Shown: one piece after another, positions 1 to 9,771 of the stretch
Position numbering within the stretch: position 1 is the first letter of the stretch
How the letters are laid out: every line of letters begins with the position of its first letter
Source: WTFY01 sp965203725
GTDB lineage: Bacteria; Pseudomonadota; Gammaproteobacteria; UBA4575
Length of the DNA: 64,000 bases
NCBI GenBank assembly: GCA_965203725.1
Contig: CBDBDH010000002.1
Coordinates: 620,001 to 684,000 of the forward strand
Direction of reading: 5' to 3'
Program-made: the position numbers and the translations under genes
Notes under the pieces: model-generated
The model's database searches: none
Seen by the model: only the letters and a program-made list of their open reading frames with translations
What the model was told of the DNA's origin: nothing

Positions 1-1521
<1,521 letters not shown>

Positions 1522-1739
1522 CGGATCTGAACGGCTTTTCGGTCGCAAACCGGCTCGGGAAAGTTTTGCATGGTCGGGGTACGCTCGCTGGAATGGTATG
1601 AGAACCCAATGAATCTGAATTGTAAAGATAATGATGTCTTGCGCCCCGACAAAGGTGGCCTTGCAGGGTGCATCATCTGCCTGAAAGATCTGGCCTGATC
1701 AAATTGATTGCCCAGAACCATAAGACGGCTGGCCCTGTA

Positions 1740-2540
1740 ATGGCCCTTGAGCCCCTGGATGCAGACCGCATACGCGACTTTCTGGCCGAACAGGGTACCC
1801 ACCATCCAAACCGTATCGATGTCTTGCCCATCGTGACTTCCACCAACGATTACCTGGCAGAACTCGGCCTGGCCGGCACAGGTTGTGTGGCCGTGTGCAT
1901 CGCCGAGCAGCAGACGCAGGGGAAGGGCCGTTTTGGCCATTCCTGGTGGTCGCCGGCCGGGGTGAACCTGTACCTGTCGATGCAGTGGGGCCTACCGCAA
2001 TGGAGAACGCAGTATGAAGTGCTGGGCTTGCGGTTATTGGTCGCGGTCGCACAGCTCCTGGAGGAGCAGGGCGTGGCTGGCGTCAGGCTCAAGTGGCCGA
2101 ACGACATCTGCCTTGCCGGGGGGAAACTGGGCGGGGTTCTGATTGAGCGAAAGGCGGTGTCGGCGCAAACCAGCCTGATCGTCGGGATCGGCCTGAACGT
2201 GGCCATGTCGCAGGCGGAGGAATTCCGGGAAACCCCGGGGTGGGTGGACCTGCTTGGCGCTCACCCGGACTGGAGGCTCTGCAGGAACGAGCTGGCTGCC
2301 CACGTGATCACGGTGCTGGCCCGCGTGCTGGATACACTGGATGAGGCTGACCCGGAGGGTCTTTGCGCTGCCTGGGAGCGGTATGATTCGTTGGACAATC
2401 AGAGAGTCGAGTTTGTGTACCAGGACCGGCCTATGCATGGGGTGGCGCAGGGGATTGATGAACAAGGCCGCATCGTGATGCGTGTGAATGGCGAGCATTT
2501 GCACTTTCACAGTGCCCATGTGCGAGAACTGCGCTCATGA
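1740..2540 (+). CDS. birA: Biotin--[acetyl-CoA-carboxylase] ligase without repressor domain
   Basis: Activates biotin with ATP and attaches it to the biotin carboxyl carrier protein. The protein of 266 residues shows the biotinyl-AMP loop GKGRFGHSWW (61-70) and KWPND (118-122), then GGKLGGVLIE. E. coli BirA (321 residues) has an N-terminal winged helix of about 65 residues; here the ligase core begins almost at once, so this should be a monofunctional ligase that cannot repress biotin genes. The ATG at 1740 is chosen because homology starts right after it; an in-frame ATG at 1668 would add 24 unrelated residues. The stop overlaps coaX by 4 bp (ATGA), implying translational coupling. Confidence 0.93.
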   Translation: MALEPLDADRIRDFLAEQGTHHPNRIDVLPIVTSTNDYLAELGLAGTGCVAVCIAEQQTQGKGRFGHSWWSPAGVNLYLSMQWGLPQWRTQYEVLGLRLLVAVAQLLEEQGVAGVRLKWPNDICLAGGKLGGVLIERKAVSAQTSLIVGIGLNVAMSQAEEFRETPGWVDLLGAHPDWRLCRNELAAHVITVLARVLDTLDEADPEGLCAAWERYDSLDNQRVEFVYQDRPMHGVAQGIDEQGRIVMRVNGEHLHFHSAHVRELRS

Positions 2541-3274
2541 AGGCACTCCTGGACCTTGGCAACAGCCGCTGCAAGTTCGCAATTCTCAAACCGGGAGAGG
2601 CAGACACCTTCGGGGCCGTGCCTTACCAGGACGGGAGCCGGCTGGACGTCGTCGCATCCGTTTTAGAGCCCCATGACCCGCTCGACAGGATCATCGTGTG
2701 CTCCGTGCTTGGTCGGCAATTCAACGAGCAGCTACAGGATCGATTTGCGGCAAGCAGTTTTTATTTTCTGGACCCGTCCGAGAGATGCTTCGGAGTCACG
2801 TTGGAGTACGACAATCCCGGGACGCTGGGAGCAGACCGGCTGGCCGCACTGATTGCGGCCAAGGTGCGTTATACGGGCAGTACATGCATTGTGGATTGCG
2901 GGACGGCAGTTACGGTCGATGTGCTGGACCCGGGTGGGCTGCACTGCGGGGGTGTCATATTTCCGGGGTTAGCCAGCATGCGATCGGCACTTGAAGTGGA
3001 TACGGCAATCGATCTCGATGAGAAGACGGGCAGCCTTGCCATCCCCGCAACATCCACCCGGGATGCCATCTACAGCGGATGCCTGAGTGCGGTGGCGGGC
3101 GGCATTGGCCATGCCGTGGATCGAATGCAGGCCGAGGGGGTGCCCTTTGAGCAGATCATATTGACCGGAGGGGATGCCGAGCTTCTGATACCGCTGCTTG
3201 CCCAACCAGTGATCCATGAGCCTGACTGGGTATTGGAAGGCCTGCGACATGTGGCCGAGTGCCTGGATGCATAG
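2537..3274 (+). CDS. coaX: Type III pantothenate kinase
   Basis: Phosphorylates pantothenate in the first step of coenzyme A synthesis. The 245-residue length is typical for the family. The acetate-kinase-like (ASKHA) fold motifs are visible: phosphate-1 loop DLGNS (6-10), GTLGADR (95-101), catalytic strand IVDCGTAVTVD (118-128) and the late TGGDAELL. Type III enzymes have no sequence relation to CoaA or eukaryotic PanK. It is the second gene of a birA-coaX pair; the pairing is recurrent in gammaproteobacteria and may link two cofactor functions needed for fatty-acid synthesis. Confidence 0.94.
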   Translation: MKALLDLGNSRCKFAILKPGEADTFGAVPYQDGSRLDVVASVLEPHDPLDRIIVCSVLGRQFNEQLQDRFAASSFYFLDPSERCFGVTLEYDNPGTLGADRLAALIAAKVRYTGSTCIVDCGTAVTVDVLDPGGLHCGGVIFPGLASMRSALEVDTAIDLDEKTGSLAIPATSTRDAIYSGCLSAVAGGIGHAVDRMQAEGVPFEQIILTGGDAELLIPLLAQPVIHEPDWVLEGLRHVAECLDA

Positions 3275-3281
3275 GGAGCCA

Positions 3282-3310
3282 TTGCCTGATATCCGGGAAC
3301 TCATTACACT
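3282..3310 (+). promoter_or_regulatory. Sigma-70 promoter for tRNA-Thr(UGU)
   Basis: TTGCCT at 3282-3287 and TACACT at 3305-3310 are separated by 17 bp. The -10 hexamer ends 17 bases before the tRNA. Assignment is by match to the consensus only. Confidence 0.55.
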
Positions 3311-3327
3311 CATTGAGGCACCGAATT

Positions 3328-3403
3328 GCTGGCGTAGCTCAGTTGGCAGAGCAGCTGATTTGTAATCAGCAGGTCGTAGGTTCAAATCCTATCGCCAGCT
3401 CCA
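3328..3403 (+). tRNA. tRNA-Thr (anticodon UGU)
   Basis: A 76-base cloverleaf with acceptor stem GCTGGCG/CGCCAGC, discriminator T and an encoded CCA. The anticodon loop TTTGTAA gives TGT. The T-arm reads GTAGGTTCAAATCCTAT. In many gammaproteobacteria this gene heads the cluster Thr(UGU)-Tyr-Gly-Thr(GGU)-tuf; here 4.3 kb of other genes separate it from tRNA-Tyr. Confidence 0.97.
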
Positions 3404-3420
3404 CCCCCAAAAGGGTCCGT

Positions 3421-3465
3421 ACCGGGGACATGGTTTACGTTTTATACCGGAGACATGGGTAACAC
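3421..3465 (+). repeat. Left insertion-sequence-like end, two 25-bp-spaced units
   Basis: Two similar units, ACCGGGGACATGGTTTAC (3421-3438) and ACCGGAGACATGGGTAACAC (3446-3465), are offset by exactly 25 bp. The reverse complement of 6665-6710 has the same paired structure with the same 25-bp offset, so the two arrays are inverted repeats of each other. The pattern resembles termini I associate with IS481-type elements, from memory and unchecked. Confidence 0.55.
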
Positions 3466-3609
3466 TTTTGGGATGAATTGGTCGGACGCCTGAAGATCAA
3501 TTTAAGCCCATAGAATGTTGAAGACATGGAAGGATAAGTAAGGGAATTCAACGTGGCGAAAACAGCATTGCCCTTCCCCAGAAACCGGACCAGATCAGCC
3601 GGGGTGCTC

Positions 3610-4005
3610 TCAGTAATCCTCCATGTAGAGTGACAACCGGATTTCCAGCCACTGATCCCGTTTCCTAAGCGATTCCATCTTCACGAACAGCCGTTTCCCG
3701 GCATCCATCAGCCGCGCGGGAATCTCGTTAAATTGGCGGGGAATGTAACCGAGCTTGTTCCCTTCCAGCGTCAGGACCTCGATCGCGAACTTGTCGTGCT
3801 TGTTTTTCGGTTCGCGACGCAAGCCGAAGTGCTGCCCGACAGACAAGCTTTCCGCGACTGCCTCTGCCTCGTAGTAACTGGTTCCCGCAACCTGCATCCG
3901 TGCAAGCATGATGTCCTGTGCAAAAGGGATGCGAAGCGCCTTACCCGTAACGCTTTTCCGGAGAAGCTGTTCGACCAGCTCGGTTTTCTGCAGGGCCTTG
4001 CTCAT
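3610..4005 (-). CDS. HIRAN-domain protein
   Basis: 131 residues, almost all of it one HIRAN domain (about 36-125). Seen are VAGTSYY near 39-45, the central GLRREPKNKHDKFAIEV block (61-77) and LGYIPRQFNEIPARLM (85-100). HIRAN domains, named after HIP116 and Rad5, bind DNA ends or 3'-hydroxyls and occur fused to helicases or as stand-alone bacterial proteins; a stand-alone copy is probably a DNA-binding accessory. It follows the J-domain gene with a 2-bp gap, so the pair is likely cotranscribed. Substrate unknown. Confidence 0.8.
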   Translation of the reverse strand: MSKALQKTELVEQLLRKSVTGKALRIPFAQDIMLARMQVAGTSYYEAEAVAESLSVGQHFGLRREPKNKHDKFAIEVLTLEGNKLGYIPRQFNEIPARLMDAGKRLFVKMESLRKRDQWLEIRLSLYMEDY

Positions 4006-4007
4006 AC

Positions 4008-4850
4008 TCAGTGGGTGGCCCCGGAGGCCGGAAGCAGCATCTCGTAGCGGCCCTGCAATTTCACCCGGTGTTGCTCACGAGCCGCAATCTCCTGGCGCAG
4101 TTCTTCCTGCGTGGCCTGAACCCACTCGGGGTCTTCAAGCTGGTCGCGACAGGAGAACGGCAGCTCGGAGAGTAATCCGGCAAGCCGCTCACTTTGCTTC
4201 GTGATGAGGGAATTCAGGCGCTTGATTTCCGAGTCGAGGTCATCGGGTACCTTCGGCGTGTCCTTCTCGGAAAGATCCAGCGTCTCAGCCAGGGCTTTCA
4301 GTAGCTCAAGGTCTCCCGTGCGATAGGCGTGCTGCAACGTGGACCAGATCTCCTTGCCGCGCTCCGCATTGTCTCCGCCCACGTCGGGATGGTAGCGCTG
4401 GCAGATCCGGCGGTACAGGAGCTTCAGTTCGCGGGCATCCTCCGGCTTCATCCATTCCACGGTCTCCAGCAGACCGACGGAGCGGCGCAACTCGCGCTCC
4501 TTCTCCCTGGTCTCCGCGTGAAATTTCTCGAACTCTATACGGATTTCCTCATCGAGGCGTGCAAGTCGCTCAGGGGTGACGGTCTGGCCCCGGTTGATGT
4601 CCGCTTGCAGAATCGAGATGCGCCGCCTCAGTTCCGCCAATTCGACGTCGAGGAGAAAAATCTCATGTTCCAGGTGGCCGATATCACGGTTGTACCGGGC
4701 CATGAGCAGGTCCCGCTCTCCGTAAAGCAAAAACTCATGTTCTTCGATGAGTGCACTCAGTTTCTTGCGTAACCCGTCGATCTCGACAAGCTTGGCGGAC
4801 ACACGAGGGTGAACAATGAGATCACCGTGTTCTTTGTTCCCTCCCATCAC
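4008..4850 (-). CDS. J-domain protein with N-terminal coiled coil
   Basis: 280 residues. Residues 18-130 are rich in Leu, Glu, Lys and Arg and look coiled-coil. A J-domain follows at about 136-190, with helix II basic residues LYRRICQRY and the invariant HPD tripeptide (154-156), so it should stimulate an Hsp70 such as DnaK. The Gly/Phe and zinc-finger regions of true DnaJ are absent. The C-terminal 80 residues hold a second helical stretch. It sits 7 bp after the SagB-like gene and 2 bp before the HIRAN gene, suggesting a three-gene operon. The pairing of a DNA-end-binding domain with a chaperone adaptor is unexplained. Confidence 0.8.
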   Translation of the reverse strand: MMGGNKEHGDLIVHPRVSAKLVEIDGLRKKLSALIEEHEFLLYGERDLLMARYNRDIGHLEHEIFLLDVELAELRRRISILQADINRGQTVTPERLARLDEEIRIEFEKFHAETREKERELRRSVGLLETVEWMKPEDARELKLLYRRICQRYHPDVGGDNAERGKEIWSTLQHAYRTGDLELLKALAETLDLSEKDTPKVPDDLDSEIKRLNSLITKQSERLAGLLSELPFSCRDQLEDPEWVQATQEELRQEIAAREQHRVKLQGRYEMLLPASGATH

Positions 4851-4857
4851 TTGTTTC

Positions 4858-6537
4858 TCAACCCCTTTGATTCAGGTGCCAGTAAGCAGGCAGCGGTTGC
4901 AGGCGTGAATCTTCCACGGGTGTACCGACCGTGAAATGGTACAGACTTTGCCAGCCGTGATCACTGATGCCAAGCACTTCATGCATGACGTCATCGAAAA
5001 AGCAGCCGATTCCAGTTGATCGAATCCCTGCAGCTTCAGCTTCCAGGTACAGGATTTGCCCAACCAGTCCTGTTTCCCAGAACAGACGCGTGTAAAACGA
5101 AGCGCCGTGCCGTTCGAGGCTGGCATCGAATGCAGCCAGCATCCCGAGTGCAAAGGCACCGTCTGCCGCAATATCCTGATGACAACTGATGATTTTCGCA
5201 ACCTCGCGTGTATCGGCTTCCTGCAACCGGTACAAAGGGAGCGCCTTCGGACAGCTATCGGGTTTTTCCCAGCACAGTTCCGGATGTAATGCCTTTTTGA
5301 GTGGAGCTTCATGGGCAGGGTCGCGAACGAGCATATACAGTCCTGCCTGCAAACCCTCTACACGATGAACGAATATTGCAAGCGAAATACATGGCCTCCA
5401 GGGCAACACCTCCAGAATGTGATTTCCTGCATGCGGGGTGACATGATTTAGCATCATGTAAAACGTATCGCGGCTGATCGCGCCATGCCCGTCCATCGAC
5501 AGCGCGCTTCGACGTTCCCTTATGATTCTTCGAGCGGATATTTGCCTGTCCGCATCAAACTCATGGTCAAGGTCCTGTACGGTTCGGGAATGATGGTTGT
5601 GATTGAATCGACAAGGACTGTTGGAACGACACGCTTTCGCAACCTGTCCAATGATGGGCCAGTCCTGATGATCATTGCTTAATACATTCGGATTGCCTTC
5701 GAATTCGATGGTTTCAAGACGTTCAAGTAATGCAGCGGGGAGGTCAATGAGGGGGTCTGTCCATGCGCTGTCTGTATCAAATGGATAAACTGCTAGCAGG
5801 CAGTCCGGATGTTCCGCCTCGATGCCTTTCTGCTGATGCAGCCCCAACAGCGTTTTCAGGTCGGTATCCGTCACGCCGTGAATCAGTCTGGTTTTCCAGC
5901 CGAGGGCCGCTGCAGCGAAAGTGACAGCACCAATGGCATGTCCGACATCGTGGTGGCAGTAACGAAAGGCTCGTTCACCATACTTCCAGGATTCACGCCA
6001 ATGGATCGAGGTCAATGCAATCAACAGGACATCTGGCGCCAATCCATTGCCCAAGGCATGCCATTCCTCCTCCGCCAGGATCGCTCGGCGCTCCAATGCA
6101 TGTCTGTAGGCAGAATAATGGTAAACGGCGCTGTCTTCGCTTAAACCCTGAACCGGGCCGGTGATCAGATAGGCCTCGGTAGGATGGAGGTTGCCGCTTG
6201 AAGGATTGATCCGCAAGGACCAACGATTACCGCCTGCCTGTTTCCAGGCGGAAATTGCGAGACTTTCATAAAAGAGACGGCTGATGGAATCCCGGTTTAT
6301 GCGTGTTGCAGGGGTTGGATATGCCTCGAACAGCGAGTCGTAGCTTGGCGTTTCTGTGCTGTGCGGATGGTTCAGAGGAAGAATGGATGCCTGGTCGTAA
6401 CGCCGGAACGGATCGGGTTGATTCTTCCAATCCATGTAACCCAATGAGCGTGCATAGCGTTGAAGCTGATGTTTGGTCTGATCGTGATACTCGTACACGA
6501 TATCAAGATCAGAGGAGTTAAGAGGTTTCTTGGACAT
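4858..6537 (-). CDS. SagB-type dehydrogenase, duplicated nitroreductase fold
   Basis: About 559 residues from the ATG at 6537, chosen because homologous sequence (YHDQTKHQLQRYARSLGY) starts soon after it; another ATG lies at 6615 and neither has a strong ribosome site. Two nitroreductase-like halves are visible. The first contains GGNRWSLRINPSSGNLHPTEAY and YHHDVGHAIGAVTFAAAALG. The second contains AFALGMLAAFDASLERHGASFYTRLFWETGLVGQ. SagB proteins are FMN-dependent azoline oxidases in peptide natural-product pathways, but tandem forms like this occur widely without a precursor peptide or cyclodehydratase, and none is seen here, so the substrate is open. Confidence 0.82.
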   Translation of the reverse strand: MSKKPLNSSDLDIVYEYHDQTKHQLQRYARSLGYMDWKNQPDPFRRYDQASILPLNHPHSTETPSYDSLFEAYPTPATRINRDSISRLFYESLAISAWKQAGGNRWSLRINPSSGNLHPTEAYLITGPVQGLSEDSAVYHYSAYRHALERRAILAEEEWHALGNGLAPDVLLIALTSIHWRESWKYGERAFRYCHHDVGHAIGAVTFAAAALGWKTRLIHGVTDTDLKTLLGLHQQKGIEAEHPDCLLAVYPFDTDSAWTDPLIDLPAALLERLETIEFEGNPNVLSNDHQDWPIIGQVAKACRSNSPCRFNHNHHSRTVQDLDHEFDADRQISARRIIRERRSALSMDGHGAISRDTFYMMLNHVTPHAGNHILEVLPWRPCISLAIFVHRVEGLQAGLYMLVRDPAHEAPLKKALHPELCWEKPDSCPKALPLYRLQEADTREVAKIISCHQDIAADGAFALGMLAAFDASLERHGASFYTRLFWETGLVGQILYLEAEAAGIRSTGIGCFFDDVMHEVLGISDHGWQSLYHFTVGTPVEDSRLQPLPAYWHLNQRG

Positions 6538-6664
6538 TCTTGTCAGCCGATCATCCAGGCAGTATTCATTGAACAATGAAAACAGCCGGGCTACAAATCG
6601 TATACGTTCGTCCATCGGTTTACACGTTCTTCAGGGCATCGGAAGTTCCCCCCAAATGCCCGAT

Positions 6665-6710
6665 TGTGTAACCTATGTGCCCAGAATATTGTGTTACCTA
6701 TGTGTCGGGA
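6665..6710 (-). repeat. Right insertion-sequence-like end, two 25-bp-spaced units
   Basis: TGTGTAACCTATGTGCCCAGA (start 6665) and TGTGTTACCTATGTGTCGGGA (start 6690) are tandem near-copies offset by 25 bp. In reverse complement they align with 3421-3465 over ACATRGGTWAC and the AT-rich spacer. Confidence 0.55.
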
Positions 6711-6759
6711 ACCACAGGGGGCTTTTCTTCAGCCCCATGGACCTGCAATCGAGACAGCA

Positions 6760-7566
6760 TTGAACAAAGTCCGGGATCGGTTCAAATCCTGCCAACGGAC
6801 CAGTAAACCAAGGGGTATCCTCCTGTCTTGGCGGCATCCCGTGATCTGCATGCTTTGTTTGGCAGCCTTTGCTTGTCTGGCAGGCGCATGCGTTTCCAAG
6901 CCTTTGGAGGTCAGCAGTCAGGATTCCACGCATTTTTCACGTGGATCGCTGGATGGGATCTGGAGAGGAGATTTCGATATCGAGGGAAGGGGTCCGTTCG
7001 ACTTCACGGCATTGCACGTCAATGGTAAGGCATATGCCTACAGCCGGCGTGCTGAGGCGCTTTATTCGGGTAGCGTGGAAAGGGATGGCGAGATCTTTAC
7101 CTTCACCTACACGCTGTTCTTGCGGGGTGGCTTGGCCCTGGATGTCGCCGTGATCGCAGGCGAAATCAAAGAAGAAAACAGGATTTCCTCGCGCTTTGTC
7201 ACAATGAACGGGCGCAATACCGGGACCTTGGACCTTGTCTACGATGCGGCATATGACACCCCCTCCTCGTTGGCTAGGCTTTCGGGGGTCTGGTCATCCA
7301 TGGGCGGCAATGATCAGACGGTCGAATTCGAGATTGACTCCAAGGGAAGAATCCAGGGTCATGATTCCAGAAACTGTGAATACCTGGGCCAGCTGGATAT
7401 CATCAATCCCGCTCACAATGCATACGAGGTGGAGTTGAGGATCAGGGGGTGCGAATCCGTGGTAGGAGATTATGAAGGCGCATCCTTTATGGAAGGAGAC
7501 CGGTTGAGTGTACTCATCTCGAATGCGAACCGTGCCTTGTTTTTTCAGTTCAATCACAGTCCATAG
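6760..7566 (+). CDS. Putative lipoprotein, two-repeat beta-rich protein of unknown function
   Basis: The frame runs to 7566. Its start is unresolved: ATGs at 6664 and 6700 lie within the repeat end, TTG at 6760 would give a basic n-region, and GTG 6841 or ATG 6850 a short one. A hydrophobic segment ending CLAGAC, followed by VSKPLE, resembles a lipoprotein signal peptide, although the -3 residue is Ala rather than Leu. Two similar modules follow: SLDGIWRGDFDIEG with downstream GEIFTFTYTLF, and RLSGVWSSMGGNDQTVEFEI with GHDSRNCEYLGQL, suggesting a duplicated beta domain. Probably anchored facing the periplasm. No function assigned. Confidence 0.6.
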   Translation: MNKVRDRFKSCQRTSKPRGILLSWRHPVICMLCLAAFACLAGACVSKPLEVSSQDSTHFSRGSLDGIWRGDFDIEGRGPFDFTALHVNGKAYAYSRRAEALYSGSVERDGEIFTFTYTLFLRGGLALDVAVIAGEIKEENRISSRFVTMNGRNTGTLDLVYDAAYDTPSSLARLSGVWSSMGGNDQTVEFEIDSKGRIQGHDSRNCEYLGQLDIINPAHNAYEVELRIRGCESVVGDYEGASFMEGDRLSVLISNANRALFFQFNHSP

Positions 7567-7646
7567 TCGATGGACAGGTGGTGATAGTTTGGCCAATTTA
7601 TCTGAGCAATGCCCGATTCAGGGGTAGGGGGCCTTGCTATGCAATA

Positions 7647-7676
7647 TTGACAGTACATGGAGGTATGCCACACAAT
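7647..7676 (+). promoter_or_regulatory. Sigma-70 promoter for the tRNA-Tyr/Gly/Thr cluster
   Basis: A perfect TTGACA at 7647-7652 is followed after 18 bp by CACAAT at 7671-7676. The -10 ends 11 bases before tRNA-Tyr. Confidence 0.55.
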
Positions 7677-7687
7677 CCCTGCCCTTT

Positions 7688-7772
7688 GGAGGGGTACCCA
7701 AGCGGTCAACGGGAGCAGACTGTAAATCTGCCGGCTCAGCCTTCGGAGGTTCGAATCCTTCCCCCTCCACCA
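7688..7772 (+). tRNA. tRNA-Tyr (anticodon GUA)
   Basis: An 85-base class II tRNA with a long variable arm. The acceptor stem pairs GGAGGGG with CCCCTCC, and ACCA is encoded. The anticodon arm CAGACTGTAAATCTG gives GTA. Confidence 0.97.
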
Positions 7773-7819
7773 TTTAAAGTTTAGAATCCGGACCCTGAAA
7801 TGGTCCTGTTTCAGGTTCT

Positions 7820-7893
<74 letters not shown>

Positions 7894-8011
7894 AGCTGCC
7901 ACCATACGATTGTATACTGTGCAAAATTTCAGGATTGTGAATCTTCTTACAAGGGGTCAGAAATTACCACAGCCTGGATCTTTGCTGACTACAATTGCAT
8001 TTGCCTTTATA

Positions 8012-8087
<76 letters not shown>

Positions 8088-8294
8088 TTTGAGCAGTCCT
8101 TGAACGTCCGAAGAAATCCGAAAACAAACAGAATATTAAATAAAGATAAGTAACATGGTGCCTATGTCCTTATAAGGTTACCTTTGTGAAATAGTCGAGC
8201 GTAAATAATGAATTATTCACAACTTACTACTTAATCCAAAAGATATTGACGAAGATGTTGAGCTTGAAGAATCATAGATTCCAGAGTTTAAAAA

Positions 8295-8927
8295 ATGAGT
8301 ACATACCCACAAAGAGTTACTGATAATATTTTGCCGCTATCACTGGCGGGAACACTTCCAGAAGCATTCAAGGAATGGCATTTCACAGGGGAGACTGAAG
8401 ATCATGAACAAGCTGTAGAAGAATGTGAGCTTTGCAACCAAGAACAACTTCGCTATCACTTCAAGATAGCAAATAAATATACAAATAAAAATTTATGGGT
8501 AGGTTCACAATGCATCCTCAAATTTAAAGTTGCCGTTTATGAAGATGACAAACGTCTTAGTGAAAGAGAAACTAAGAAAAAGTTAAATGCTTTAGTTAAG
8601 CAGATGCGTTTCGATTCATGCATGGGTGCTCTACAACGGCTGGTGCAGGAAGAGAGCAATGATATTTTAAGCAATGCACTGGACTTCTACCAAAAGAACA
8701 AATATCTAACACCTAGATTCGCGTTTGTAATTTTCTGGCGATTAGAAAAGCACAAGATTGATCACAATCCATCATTTTTCAAAATAAGTTTGAAGAAAAA
8801 CAAGTACAAAAAAGATCTGCGGGAGATGGATATTGACCGTGTCCATAAGATCTGGCCTGCTCTTAACAGCAGTCAACGAAAGCTTGCATTAACTATGGGA
8901 CATTCAGCACCAGCTGAGTTTAAGTGA
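8295..8927 (+). CDS. Hypothetical protein with Cys-x2-Cys...Cys module
   Basis: 210 residues, not assigned to a named family. Residues 43-77 form a compact module with C44, C47 and C73, ending in LWVGSQCILKF. It looks like a small metal-binding domain of the kind seen in phage and plasmid accessory proteins. The rest is helical and strongly basic toward the C-terminus (ISLKKNKYKKDLREMD), consistent with nucleic-acid binding. It is the first gene inside the island, AT-rich, and starts 15 bases after the tail of a short remnant frame (IDEDVELEES, stop near 8276). Confidence 0.55.
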   Translation: MSTYPQRVTDNILPLSLAGTLPEAFKEWHFTGETEDHEQAVEECELCNQEQLRYHFKIANKYTNKNLWVGSQCILKFKVAVYEDDKRLSERETKKKLNALVKQMRFDSCMGALQRLVQEESNDILSNALDFYQKNKYLTPRFAFVIFWRLEKHKIDHNPSFFKISLKKNKYKKDLREMDIDRVHKIWPALNSSQRKLALTMGHSAPAEFK

Positions 8928-9003
8928 GTGTCCAACGTTTAAAGAGACTTAGGATAGCCGGAGACTGCCCATTTTCTCAGATTAAGTCGGAACTACTGCA
9001 AAT

Positions 9004-9025
9004 AATTGCAGCTAGGGCTGCAATT
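9004..9025 (-). terminator. Hairpin terminator after the 9012-9434 gene
   Basis: A perfect 9-bp stem AATTGCAGC / GCTGCAATT with a 4-base loop spans the stop codon of the minus-strand gene. It is followed on that strand by ATTATTT. Confidence 0.5.
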
Positions 9026-9434
9026 TCAGCCATTTAAGTTTTTCCATATCCTTGAATGTCTTATCGGCTTCATCAAGGGTTACTATATCTAAAGGACTCA
9101 AATAAACTTTTGAAGTTGTTCTTTTGATGTCTGACATGAGCTGCTGCAGAGACGAAAGCTCTTTATAAGTAAGAGCAGTCGCTCTCCATCCGAGTAGAAT
9201 CTCCATTTCTTTCTGAAAATTAACTAGTTCTAAGTAACGTAGCATACCTTTGCTATAGCCTCGATGGGTAGCATCATCTGCTTCACGAGTAAATTTCATC
9301 ACCCGTGATATGTACTCCCTAAGGTATTTTATTTGTTCTCGGCGATTCAAAACCCTACGTATGTAACGGAATAGTTCCAATATCAAACCTACAAACACAC
9401 CAGCAAAAACACCAATAGTTATTCCCTCTGTCAT
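9012..9434 (-). CDS. Small membrane-anchored hypothetical protein
   Basis: 140 residues. One N-terminal transmembrane segment (about 5-22, ITIGVFAGVFVGLILELF) is followed by a basic stretch RYIRRVLNRREQ, which predicts a cytoplasmic helical domain of about 110 residues. The whole C-terminal part is charged and helical. No family recognised. It is convergent with the 8295-8927 gene and has its own terminator. Such single-pass proteins in defence islands can be membrane effectors, but nothing here demonstrates it. Confidence 0.55.
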   Translation of the reverse strand: MTEGITIGVFAGVFVGLILELFRYIRRVLNRREQIKYLREYISRVMKFTREADDATHRGYSKGMLRYLELVNFQKEMEILLGWRATALTYKELSSLQQLMSDIKRTTSKVYLSPLDIVTLDEADKTFKDMEKLKWLKLQP

Positions 9435-9771
9435 AACATACCTCTGTTGCTAGAACATAAATTTGTCCTGCATCTTAGCAACCCCGCATTTACAGCAAGG
9501 TGGCAAGTCACATCGGAACTACCTGGGTCATGACATCACCGTCTCTAGCCAGCATGCCAAAAGCAATTTTCGATACATTTTCAGCATAGTGTTCCGTTTT
9601 CGTTACATGGCCTAAAGTAGGATAACCTATTGAGTTGATCCAATTTAGACTAACTGTCACAAGCACCCTTGGGCTTGTACAATCAGCAAGTTATGCGTTA
9701 TTTAGGCATTGTACGTATGACTATGTTGTCTAATGCTCTACTACCCGAACTTGCTAACCAAGGAACAATGA
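9435..9771. other. Intergenic region, no gene seen
   Basis: The divergent interval between the membrane protein and the 560-residue gene. I see no ORF with a plausible start and no clear promoter. Several short near-palindromes (for example around CAAGCACCCTTGGGCTTG, about 9660) may be regulatory. Confidence 0.4.

Larger units (their letters stand above)
3421..6710. mobile_element. Putative transposon-like cassette without transposase
   Basis: The segment between the paired inverted repeats at 3421-3465 and 6665-6710 contains three minus-strand genes (HIRAN, J-domain, SagB-like) and no recognisable transposase. It interrupts a normally compact tRNA cluster. It could be a composite whose transposases were lost, a passenger element moved in trans, or two independent short repeat insertions. 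No target duplication was recognised. Confidence 0.4.

Noticed and set aside
4858..6537. Assignment of the SagB-like gene to a peptide natural-product cluster
   Set aside because: No precursor peptide, YcaO cyclodehydratase or transporter adjacent.
8148..8200. Possible third IS-like end (ACATAGG/GGTTACC elements)
   Set aside because: Only short pieces resemble the 3421/6665 repeats, and the 25-bp periodicity is absent.
9685..9720. attC-like site (GTTATGC near TCAGCAAGTTATGCG)
   Set aside because: No matching inverse core and no integron integrase; too short to support.
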